This document shows positions 58,083-64,000 of a stretch of 64,000 bases of DNA, piece after piece. Origin of the DNA: Duganella sp. OV510 (GTDB lineage: Bacteria; Pseudomonadota; Gammaproteobacteria; Burkholderiales; Burkholderiaceae_D); contig NZ_FNEQ01000007.1 in NCBI RefSeq assembly GCF_900100205.1, positions 248,001-312,000 on the forward strand, in the 5' to 3' direction. The number at the start of each line of letters is the position of its first letter. Positions within the stretch are counted from its first letter, which is position 1. The notes under the pieces were generated by a model. The model ran no database searches and was not told where the DNA came from. It worked only from the letters and a program-made list of their open reading frames with translations. Made by a program: the position numbers and the translations under genes.

Positions 58083-59230
58083 AGCATGGTCTGGCTGCTG
58101 TTTGGATGATCTTCTCCGCCGGGCTGGCGCAGGCGGATCTTGTCTATGTGGGCTCACAGGGCACCCAACTGCGCGCGCTGCGCTTTGATGCGGACAGTGG
58201 CAAGCTTGGTGCTGTCGGCGTAGTGGCGGAGGGCTTGCGGCCAACATGGACGGTCGCACATCCGCAGTTGCCGGTGCTGTATGCGGTGGATGACAACAGC
58301 GCGCGACCGGGCAGCGTGACGGCTTTTGCGATTGACCGCAGCAGCGGCGCGCTACGCAAGCTAAATGAGGCGCCCACCGGCGGCAATGGCGCGACCTATC
58401 TGTGGCTGGATGCGCCATCGCGCACGCTGCTGGCGGCAAACTTTGGCGCTGGCTCGGCTGCGAGCATTGCCGTGCATGCGGATGGCAGCCTGGGCGAACT
58501 GGTGTCTACCATCAAGGCCAGCGGCTCGGGCCCGCATCGTCGCCAGGCCAGTCCACATGCGCACAGCGCTGCCGTCGATCCATCCGGCCGCTACGCCCTC
58601 GTACCCGACCTCGGCGCCGACCGCGTATTCATCTACGCCTTCGACCGCACAACACATGCGCTATCGCCGCTGCCACAGGCCGCCCATGTGTTCCCGACCG
58701 CACCATCGGTGGCCGGCGGCGACACCAGCCGCGCTTATGTCGCGCCACCGGGCAGCGGGCCGCGTCATCTGGTATTCAGTGCTGATGGCCGCTTTGTCTG
58801 GCTGCTTAACGAACTGACGGCCGAAGTGACGGCGCTGCGCTGGGATGCGCAGCAAGGCCTGCTGACACCAGTGCAAACGCTGCCCACCAGCAGCGGCAAC
58901 TTCACCGGCGTCCGCAGCGGCGCCGAAATCCTGCTGAGTCCTGATGGCCGCTTTGTGTACGTGGAAGATCGCGGCGAACGCTCACTGGTGGTTTATCGCG
59001 TCAACGCCGCAAGCGGAGAGCTTAGCCCCGTGCAGCGCATCGCCTCTGGTGGCGAGACGCCATGGGGAATGGCGATCCATCCATCCGGCCGCTGGCTGCT
59101 GGTCGCCCATCAACGCAGCGGCACGGTGAACGTCTTCCGTATCGATCCGGCGACAGGCCTGCTGACCGATACTGGCGAGGCAGCCGAAACGCCAACACCT
59201 GTCAGCCTGACGTTTGTGGCTGATAATTGA
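58079..59230 (+). CDS. Exported lactonase-family seven-bladed beta-propeller (6-phosphogluconolactonase-like fold)
   Basis: A 383-residue protein with signal peptide MKHGLAAVWMIFSAGLAQA and the Lactonase (PF10282-type) pattern: DLVYVGSQGTQLRALRFDAD, SGSGPHRRQASPHAHSAAVD, PGSGPRHLVFSADGRFVWLL and GETPWGMAIHPSGRWLLVAH. Members hydrolyse lactones such as muconolactone-like or 6-phosphogluconolactone rings. Being exported, it would act on a periplasmic lactone. Its ATG overlaps the MFS stop (ATGA), so MCP, MFS and lactonase form one operon. Confidence 0.86.
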   Translation: MKHGLAAVWMIFSAGLAQADLVYVGSQGTQLRALRFDADSGKLGAVGVVAEGLRPTWTVAHPQLPVLYAVDDNSARPGSVTAFAIDRSSGALRKLNEAPTGGNGATYLWLDAPSRTLLAANFGAGSAASIAVHADGSLGELVSTIKASGSGPHRRQASPHAHSAAVDPSGRYALVPDLGADRVFIYAFDRTTHALSPLPQAAHVFPTAPSVAGGDTSRAYVAPPGSGPRHLVFSADGRFVWLLNELTAEVTALRWDAQQGLLTPVQTLPTSSGNFTGVRSGAEILLSPDGRFVYVEDRGERSLVVYRVNAASGELSPVQRIASGGETPWGMAIHPSGRWLLVAHQRSGTVNVFRIDPATGLLTDTGEAAETPTPVSLTFVADN

Positions 59231-59267
59231 CTTCAATCAAGTCCGTGATCCTGGTCCCGTCGTTGAC

Positions 59268-59363
59268 GGCGGTAATCCACATCACCAGCCGGGTGCCGCG
59301 CTCGGCGGCCTGCTTGCCATGGTCAAACACGTGATCGTGAGCGAGATGCATGGCCGACCTCAT
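59268..59363 (-). pseudogene. N-terminal remnant of a cation diffusion facilitator (DmeF-like) gene
   Basis: From ATG 59363 the minus strand encodes MRSAMHLAHDHVFDHGKQAA and then ERGTRLVMWITA, which resembles the His-rich N-terminus and first membrane helix start of DmeF-type Co/Ni efflux pumps. After ITA (59268) similarity stops; the frame runs on to a stop at 59202, inside the lactonase gene, with unrelated residues. The rest of the gene has been deleted. Its ATG overlaps the stop of the repressor remnant by four bases, as in an intact dmeR-dmeF operon. Confidence 0.6.
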
Positions 59364-59537
59364 TTCAGACAGGTGCGCACGACGGCCACCAGTTCTTCGA
59401 CCGCATCCTCATGTTCTTGCGCGCTGACGTCCGGATGGGCAACGTGTTCCTTGATGTGGTCCTCGATCAGCTCCGCCATCAGCCCGTTGGTGGCGCCACG
59501 GGCAGGCGACCAATTGCAGGATCTCGGCGCAGCCGCT
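59360..59537 (-). pseudogene. Truncated, frameshifted CsoR/RcnR-family metal-sensing repressor remnant
   Basis: The minus strand encodes GCAEILQLVAC (down to 59502) and then, after a one-base shift at 59501, RGATNGLMAELIEDHIKEHV and a normal C-terminal helix ending TCLK-stop at 59360. Joining the two parts restores the family signature Cys-X24-His-X3-His of RcnR-like metal sites. The first roughly 30 residues are missing, ending near the erpA terminator. It is dead as a gene, and its position before the efflux-pump remnant confirms a decayed metal-resistance operon. Confidence 0.75.
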
Positions 59538-59547
59538 CCCCCCAGGT

Positions 59548-59579
59548 AAAAAAAAACGGCGACCCGCAGGCCGCCGTTT
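59548..59579 (-). terminator. Rho-independent terminator of erpA
   Basis: AAACGGCG (59554-59561) and CGCCGTTT (59572-59579) form an 8-bp stem with a ten-base loop. On the minus strand a run of nine T residues follows (A-run at 59548-59556). It lies 17 bases after the erpA stop and marks the right-hand limit of the accessory island. Confidence 0.88.
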
Positions 59580-59596
59580 CCGGGGAAATCTGAAGC

Positions 59597-59947
59597 TTAA
59601 ACCGAGAACGACGAACCGCAGCCGCAGGTCGAGGTGGCAGTCGGATTCTTGATGACGAACTGCGCGCCTTCCAGGTCGTCCTTGTAGTCGATCTCTGCGC
59701 CCACCAGGTACTGGTAGCTCATCGAGTCGATCAACAGCTGGACGCCGTTCTTGACCATGGTGGTGTCGTCTTCGTTGACGATTTCATCGAAGGTAAAGCC
59801 GTACTGGAAGCCGGAGCAGCCGCCACCCTGCACGAATACGCGCAGTTTCAGGTCGGGATTGCCTTCTTCTTCGATCAGTTGGGCCACTTTTTCAGCAGCG
59901 CTATCGGTGAAGATGATAGGCGCTGGCATTTCAGCAACAGCATTCAT
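59597..59947 (-). CDS. erpA: Iron-sulfur cluster insertion protein ErpA
   Basis: A 116-residue A-type Fe-S carrier that delivers clusters to apo-enzymes. The three conserved cysteines are visible: one in VQGGGCSGFQYGFTFDE and two in TSTCGCGSSFSV. Length and C-terminus are typical of ErpA/HesB in betaproteobacteria. It has its own terminator and a probable TATAAT -10 box upstream, and is followed on the upstream side by argC. Confidence 0.96.
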   Translation of the reverse strand: MNAVAEMPAPIIFTDSAAEKVAQLIEEEGNPDLKLRVFVQGGGCSGFQYGFTFDEIVNEDDTTMVKNGVQLLIDSMSYQYLVGAEIDYKDDLEGAQFVIKNPTATSTCGCGSSFSV

Positions 59948-59980
59948 TTCTTACTCCTACGAGAAAAACTAATTAGGGCC

Positions 59981-59986
59981 ATTATA
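59981..59986 (-). promoter_or_regulatory. -10 box for erpA
   Basis: A perfect TATAAT on the minus strand lies 33 bases upstream of the erpA ATG. The -35 region is weak, so initiation may rely on an activator. I see no clear IscR-type palindrome. The rest of the 111-bp erpA-argC gap shows nothing else. Confidence 0.4.
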
Positions 59987-60058
59987 GACCTTGGGCGATT
60001 TTCCTGCTCCGCCCAGCTTCAAATTTGATGATAAAGCGCACAAAATCAAGGCGCTAGA

Positions 60059-61096
60059 TCAAGGCAGCAGCGCAATTTGCGTCAAACCGGTGGTTTCTTC
60101 CAGGCCAAACATCAGGTTCATGCACTGTACCGCCTGGCCGGACGCGCCCTTGACCAGGTTGTCCTGCACCACCAGCACGATGACGGTGTTGCCGTTGTCC
60201 GGACGGTGCAACGCCAGGCGCAGCATGTTGGAACCACGGGTCGAACGGGTTTCAGGATGCGAGCCAAACGGCATCACGTCAACGAAAGCGCTGTCCTTGT
60301 ATTGCTCTTCGAACAATTGCTGCAGCTCTTCGTTGCTGACGTCCTTGGTCAGGCGCGCGTACAGCGTCGAATGCATGCCACGGATCATCGGCACCAGGTG
60401 CGGCGTGAAGACCAGGCTGACTTTGTCCGAGGTGAAGCGTTGCAACTGGGCCGAGGTTTCCGGCGTATGACGGTGGCCGGCGACGCCGTAGGCCTTGAAG
60501 TTGTCCGACGATTCCGAGAACAGCGTGCCGATTTCCGCCTTGCGGCCGGCGCCCGATACGCCCGACTTGCAGTCGGCGATCAGCGAGCCGGCATCGACCA
60601 CGCCGGCTTTCAGCAGCGGGTAGTAGCCCAGCTGCATGGTGGTTGGGTAGCAGCCTGGATTGGCGACCAGCTTGGCTTGCTTGATGTCTTCGCGGTTCAG
60701 TTCGGCCAGGCCGTAGGCTGCCTGTTCCAGCAGGTCCGGGCAGGTGTGCTCGATCTTGTACCATTTTTCGAAGACAGCCTTCTCTTTGATGCGGAAATCG
60801 GCCGCCAGGTCGATGACCTTGACGCCGGCTTTCAGCAGCTCGGGCGCCTGCGCCATGGCAACGCCGTGCGGGGTGGCGAAGAACACCACGTCGCACTTGC
60901 TCAGGTCGGCGTTTTCCGGCGACGAGAATTTGAGGTTCACGCGGCCACGCAGCGAAGGGAACATATCAGCGACTGGCAAGCCGTCCTCTTTGCGCGAGGT
61001 GATTGCCGTCAGTTCCACATCCGGGTGGACTGCCAACAAACGCAGCAGTTCTACCCCGGTATATCCGGTGCCGCCGACGATGCCAACTTTGATCAT
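60059..61096 (-). CDS. argC: N-acetyl-gamma-glutamyl-phosphate reductase
   Basis: A 345-residue NADPH-dependent enzyme of arginine synthesis. The N-terminal Rossmann motif is VGIVGGTGYTGVELLRLL, the catalytic cysteine is in LVANPGCYPTTMQLG, and the C-terminal substrate region includes HRHTPETSAQL and MIRGMHSTLYARL. The long-form length is typical of betaproteobacteria. It lies downstream of rplM-rpsI on the same strand but is separated from them by a terminator. Confidence 0.97.
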   Translation of the reverse strand: MIKVGIVGGTGYTGVELLRLLAVHPDVELTAITSRKEDGLPVADMFPSLRGRVNLKFSSPENADLSKCDVVFFATPHGVAMAQAPELLKAGVKVIDLAADFRIKEKAVFEKWYKIEHTCPDLLEQAAYGLAELNREDIKQAKLVANPGCYPTTMQLGYYPLLKAGVVDAGSLIADCKSGVSGAGRKAEIGTLFSESSDNFKAYGVAGHRHTPETSAQLQRFTSDKVSLVFTPHLVPMIRGMHSTLYARLTKDVSNEELQQLFEEQYKDSAFVDVMPFGSHPETRSTRGSNMLRLALHRPDNGNTVIVLVVQDNLVKGASGQAVQCMNLMFGLEETTGLTQIALLP

Positions 61097-61177
61097 TGTT
61101 TTTCCTTAAAAGTGCGTGGAGAAGAGTGAGTCATTTTATCAGCCATGCGCTACCGCTGCATGACAGTACCAAATAGC

Positions 61178-61212
61178 AAAAAAGCCGCCCGGCATGGAGC
61201 CGGCGGCTTTTT
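61178..61212 (-). terminator. Rho-independent terminator of rpsI
   Basis: GCCGCC (61184-61189) and GGCGGC (61202-61207) form the base of a stem that extends inward as CGGC/GCCG with one bulge. The A-run at 61178-61183 gives TTTTTT on the minus strand, following the rpsI gene. It separates rplM-rpsI from argC. Confidence 0.85.
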
Positions 61213-61250
61213 CGGAGATGCGCCGCAAGCAGCGCACCACAGCGTAAAAA

Positions 61251-61643
61251 TTAACGCTTCGAGAATTGTTTTGCGCGACGTGCTTTGCGCAGACCAACTT
61301 TTTTACGTTCAACTTCACGTGCATCGCGGGTTACGAAGCCAGCGCGTGCCAGGTCACCTTTCAGGCCCGAATCGTAGTCGATCAGAGCGCGGGTGATGCC
61401 GTGACGAACTGCACCTGCCTGGCCGGACTCGCCGCCGCCGTGGACGTTGACTTTGATGTCGAAACGTTCAACGTTGCCGGTCAGTTCCAGTGGTTGACGA
61501 ATAACCATCAGGCCGGTTTCGCGCGAGAAGTATTCCGACGCTGGCTTGCCGTTGACGATGATTTGGCCAGTGCCAACTTTGATGAACACACGAGCTACTG
61601 CACTCTTGCGACGGCCGGTGCCGTAATTGTAGTTACCGATCAT
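61251..61643 (-). CDS. rpsI: 30S ribosomal protein uS9
   Basis: A 130-residue small-subunit protein with YGTGRRKSAVARVFIKVGTG near the start, HGGGESGQAGAVRHGITRAL in the middle and the positively charged tail KKVGLRKARRAKQFSKR that reaches the P-site tRNA. It lies nine bases downstream of rplM, in the universal rplM-rpsI operon. Confidence 0.99.
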   Translation of the reverse strand: MIGNYNYGTGRRKSAVARVFIKVGTGQIIVNGKPASEYFSRETGLMVIRQPLELTGNVERFDIKVNVHGGGESGQAGAVRHGITRALIDYDSGLKGDLARAGFVTRDAREVERKKVGLRKARRAKQFSKR

Positions 61644-61652
61644 GTCAGTTCC

Positions 61653-62081
61653 TTAGATTTCGAGTGCTTTAGGTTGCTGGGCAGCGTGCGGGTGCGAACC
61701 TTCGGCGTACACTTTCAGCTTCTTGATCATTGCGTAGCCCAGTGGGCCTTTTGGCAGCATGCCCTTGACGGCTTTTTCCAGAGCGCGACCTGGGAAACGC
61801 TGTTGCATTTTCAGGAAGTTGGTCTCATAGATGCCACCTGGGTAGCCCGAGTGACGGTAGTAGGTCTTCTCGGTTGCTTTGGTGCCGGTCACGCGCAGTT
61901 TGCCTGCGTTGATGATGACGATGAAATCGCCGGTATCGACGTGAGGAGTGAACTCAGGCTTGTGTTTGCCGCGCAGTCGGAGTGCCACTTCGCTGGCAAC
62001 ACGTCCGAGGACTTTGTCCGTCGCGTCAATCACGAACCAGTCGCGCTGGACTTCATGTCCTTTAGCGGAAAAAGTTTTCAT
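61653..62081 (-). CDS. rplM: 50S ribosomal protein uL13
   Basis: A 142-residue large-subunit assembly protein. It begins MKTFSAKGHEVQRDWFVIDA, and contains LGRVASEVALRLRGKHKPEF, YYRHSGYPGGIYE and GMLPKGPLGYAMIKKLKVYA. It leads the rplM-rpsI operon behind a well-formed promoter and a leader of roughly 100 bases that contains a short hairpin (TCCGCT/AGCGGA at 62124-62143). Confidence 0.99.
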   Translation of the reverse strand: MKTFSAKGHEVQRDWFVIDATDKVLGRVASEVALRLRGKHKPEFTPHVDTGDFIVIINAGKLRVTGTKATEKTYYRHSGYPGGIYETNFLKMQQRFPGRALEKAVKGMLPKGPLGYAMIKKLKVYAEGSHPHAAQQPKALEI

Positions 62082-62187
62082 GTGATGACTTTCTTAATAA
62101 GAAATTACCGCTCAAATGGTGGTTCCGCTAAAGCTACAGCGGACTCGGCCTTTTTATTTACTTTCCTGAGCGAATGGAAAGCCGACA

Positions 62188-62217
62188 ATCATAACCGCTT
62201 GAAGGTACTGCCGTCAA
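62188..62217 (-). promoter_or_regulatory. Sigma-70 promoter of rplM-rpsI
   Basis: On the minus strand, TTGACG (62212-62217) and TATGAT (62188-62193) are separated by 18 bases. This is a near-consensus promoter about 107 bases upstream of the rplM start, as expected for a ribosomal protein operon. Confidence 0.75.
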
Positions 62218-62302
62218 GCCCGATATGGCTTGCAAGCCGCGCAAACACAGGGTTTGCGCCGTCCATTACAATATGGACAAAGTTTTTAACTCGGAGAGTG
62301 TG

Positions 62303-62728
62303 ATGGAATGCAAAGTTAGCTGGAATGGCCCGTCGGGCATGAGTTTCCTGGCCCAGACCGGCTCCGGCCACCTGGTGACGATGGATGGCGCACCGGAAGG
62401 CGGCGGCCAAAACCTGGCGCCGCGTCCGATGGAAATGGTATTGCTGGGCACCGGCGGCTGTACCGCCTACGATGTCGTGCTGATCCTGAAAAAAGGCCGC
62501 GCCGACATCCGTGGTTGCGAATGCGTGCTGAAAGCCGAACGCGCCGACACCGAGCCGAAAGTCTTCACCAAGATCAACTTCCACTTCGTCGTCACCGGCA
62601 AAGGCCTGAAGCCTGAACAAGTCGAACGCGCCATCACCCTGTCGCACGACAAATACTGCTCCGCCTCGATCATGCTGGGCAAAACCGCCGAAATCACCCA
62701 CTCTTTCGACATCATCGAAGCCAACTAA
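62303..62728 (+). CDS. OsmC-family protein
   Basis: A 141-residue OsmC/YhfA-type protein. The two reactive cysteines of the family fit LLGTGGCTAYDVVLIL and HDKYCSASIMLG. OsmC members reduce organic hydroperoxides, but the YhfA-like group is less well defined. ATG 62303 follows GGAGAG; an upstream ATG at 62273 is possible. It is divergent from rplM and converges on coq7, leaving an 11-bp gap. Confidence 0.9.
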   Translation: MECKVSWNGPSGMSFLAQTGSGHLVTMDGAPEGGGQNLAPRPMEMVLLGTGGCTAYDVVLILKKGRADIRGCECVLKAERADTEPKVFTKINFHFVVTGKGLKPEQVERAITLSHDKYCSASIMLGKTAEITHSFDIIEAN

Positions 62729-62739
62729 AACTTCGGTTT

Positions 62740-63381
62740 TTAGATGTAGTAGGCGGTGCTGGTCATGACCTTGCCCATGGCCGACATCGCCGTCTGCACC
62801 GGTGCAGGCATTGCGGCGGCGCCGAGGCGTTGGGCGGCGGCGCCATGTTCGATTTCGTCGATGCGCATCTGGTCGACGATGGCGCGCGATTTGGCGTCCT
62901 GCGGCGGCAACTTGTCGAGGTGGCTTTCCAGGTGGGCTTCCACCTGGCGCTCGGTTTCCACCACAAAGCCCAGGCTGCGGGCGTCGCCCAGTACGGCAGC
63001 CACCGTGCCCAGCGCAAACGAACCAGCGTAGAACAGCGGATTCAGCACGCTGATGTGCGAACCCAGCTCTTCCAAGCGCTGCGCGGTCCACGCCAGGTGG
63101 TCTTCTTCCTCGCGGCTGGAATGCTCGAACTGATCGCGGATCGCCTGCGTGCGGGCAAAACGCGCCTGCGCGTTGTACAGCGCCTGCGCGCACACTTCGC
63201 CAACATGGTTGACGCGCATCAGGCCAGCCGCATGGCGGCGCTCGGCTTCACTCATTTCGGCATCAGCAGCATGCGTCCCCGGATTCGGTCGCGATGCCGA
63301 AGCCACGCCGGAAATAACCCGCAGCGCCTTGTCGGCGCCGGCAATGAATCGGTCCAGCGGAGTGTGATGATATGCAGCCAT
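62740..63381 (-). CDS. coq7: 2-polyprenyl-3-methyl-6-methoxy-1,4-benzoquinol monooxygenase Coq7
   Basis: A 213-residue di-iron hydroxylase of ubiquinone synthesis. Ferritin-like iron ligands appear in MRVNHVGEVCAQALYNAQ, SSREEEDHLAWTAQRLEELG, VVETERQVEAHLESHL and DEIEHGAAAQRLGA. ATG 63381 was taken as the start; an in-frame TTG lies two codons upstream. The gene is monocistronic. Members occur in Burkholderiales in place of UbiF. Confidence 0.95.
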   Translation of the reverse strand: MAAYHHTPLDRFIAGADKALRVISGVASASRPNPGTHAADAEMSEAERRHAAGLMRVNHVGEVCAQALYNAQARFARTQAIRDQFEHSSREEEDHLAWTAQRLEELGSHISVLNPLFYAGSFALGTVAAVLGDARSLGFVVETERQVEAHLESHLDKLPPQDAKSRAIVDQMRIDEIEHGAAAQRLGAAAMPAPVQTAMSAMGKVMTSTAYYI

Positions 63382-63432
63382 GAGCAAACTCGTGTGTTCA
63401 GATGGAAAATCCGATTATAAGGGAGCACGCCA

Positions 63433-63867
63433 TTATTTCGCGTCTGCCTCCTCACGCAGTTGCCGCTGGCGCTCGATGTAGTCGGCCACCGGGCCGCGCA
63501 CGTCGATCCTGGAAATGTCCTTGGCCACACCCAGATTCAGCCCCAGCAGGAAGGGGATGTTCTCCAGCGGCACCTCGTTACAGCAGTCGCCGAAAGCTTT
63601 CAGAAAACGCTTCGACTCGACCACATCCACCACCTTGCCACCGCTCATGTATTGCAGGATGCTGGTGATGCTGTGGCCCTTGCCGATGGTCTGGTAGATA
63701 AAGCGGTTGAACTCGCGGTCCAGCTGCTTGAAGTCCAGCGTGTCCTTGGTCATCAGGCTGGACAGGTAATACAGTCCCAGCGCCACGCGGAAGAAGCCGG
63801 TAGACTCATCGCGGTCGACGCCATGCTGCATCACCGACAGTATTTTTTCCTTGAGTTGAGGATTCAT
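63433..63867 (-). CDS. Conserved hypothetical protein (144 aa)
   Basis: I do not recognise this family. The 144-residue protein starts MNPQLKEKILSVMQHGVDRD when ATG 63867 is used; a longer frame to 63927 has no clear site. It is soluble and mostly helical, with FRVALGLYYLSSLMTKDTLD and ENIPFLLGLNLGVAKDISRI and a charged C-terminus. There is no signal peptide or metal motif. It lies 51 bp upstream of coq7 on the same strand. Composition is ordinary for the window, so it is likely a lineage core gene. Confidence 0.7.
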   Translation of the reverse strand: MNPQLKEKILSVMQHGVDRDESTGFFRVALGLYYLSSLMTKDTLDFKQLDREFNRFIYQTIGKGHSITSILQYMSGGKVVDVVESKRFLKAFGDCCNEVPLENIPFLLGLNLGVAKDISRIDVRGPVADYIERQRQLREEADAK

Positions 63868-63978
63868 TTTTTCGCTACGCTCCCGAATACCACTATAGCA
63901 AGAGTTTCCCAGACCAGCCGCTTGCATGCCAGAATTTTTACATGCTACTCTTGAAACTTTCCAATTTGGGCAACAACA

Positions 63979-64000
63979 ATGATCGAGGTAAGCAACCTGG
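63979..64000 (+). CDS. Start of a plus-strand gene cut by the right edge (possibly an ABC ATPase)
   Basis: Only seven complete codons are visible (MIEVSNL). That opening is common for ABC-transporter ATP-binding subunits, but far too short for a call. No strong Shine-Dalgarno precedes it. It is divergent from the 144-aa hypothetical gene with a gap of about 110 bases. Confidence 0.3.

Noticed and set aside
36133..59540. Search for an integrase, insertion sequence, CRISPR array or prophage genes that would explain the island
   Set aside because: None was seen anywhere in the window; mobility of the island is therefore inferred only from context.
62124..62143. Hairpin in the rplM leader as a ribosomal-protein autoregulatory element
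   Set aside because: The stem is only six base pairs with no conserved L13-leader features I can recognise, so it is mentioned only as a leader feature.

Overview
The window looks like chromosome from a high-GC betaproteobacterium, most likely Burkholderiales and probably Oxalobacteraceae (Duganella/Massilia-like). That placement is inferred from protein style and gene order: dusB-fis-purH-ruvC-ruvA-ruvB, and tyrS / M23 peptidase / anmK followed later by erpA-argC-rpsI-rplM. No rRNA or tRNA gene is present to confirm it.

Left part (1-24,015). thiC runs off the left edge and has a TPP riboswitch, an upstream promoter and a hairpin that can mask its ribosome binding site. Next come a periplasmic-sensing diguanylate cyclase, a dienoyl-CoA isomerase-like crotonase and valS. 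valS converges on a PLP dehydratase across a 41-bp perfect inverted repeat. Then follow a YheO-type regulator, a three-gene signalling operon (Cache/GAF sensor, hybrid histidine kinase, HD-GYP regulator), small exported proteins (DUF2147, DUF3060, ThuA-like), and two LysR/oxidoreductase pairs.

Housekeeping core (24,015-36,128). ruvB, ruvA, ruvC, purH, fis, dusB, a histidine phosphatase, a PEBP-like protein, dtd and tyrS are on the minus strand; the M23 peptidase and anmK are on the plus strand. The ruv operon is interrupted between ruvA and ruvB by a lower-GC two-gene cassette (phosphoribosyltransferase-like protein plus an unknown 114-aa protein). The purH 3' UTR carries a 90-nt structured palindrome before its terminator.

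Catabolic island (36,133-59,540). A 23-kb block sits between anmK and erpA, which I recall as neighbours in related genomes. Thirteen co-directional genes encode two 4,5-dihydroxyphthalate-decarboxylase-like proteins, a LigJ-type 4-oxalomesaconate hydratase, a LigI-like amidohydrolase, an ACS-family permease, a LigB-type extradiol dioxygenase, an HpcH/HpaI aldolase and a ThDP enzyme. They also encode an outer-membrane/periplasm/RND set (DUF1302, DUF1329, YCF48-like, MMPL). Two paralogous AraC-type regulators bracket the set. A PD40 propeller protein and an MCP-MFS-lactonase operon follow. A 37-bp element (31/37 identical) lies upstream of both the catabolic operon and the chemoreceptor gene, suggesting one regulon. 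I infer uptake, sensing and meta-cleavage of a polyhydroxylated aromatic carboxylic acid to central metabolites; no ring-hydroxylating oxygenase is present, so the substrate may arrive already hydroxylated. The block ends in decayed remains of a metal-sensing repressor and a cation-efflux gene.

Right part (59,597-64,000). erpA, argC, rpsI-rplM, an OsmC-family protein, coq7, a conserved unknown gene and the first codons of a plus-strand gene.
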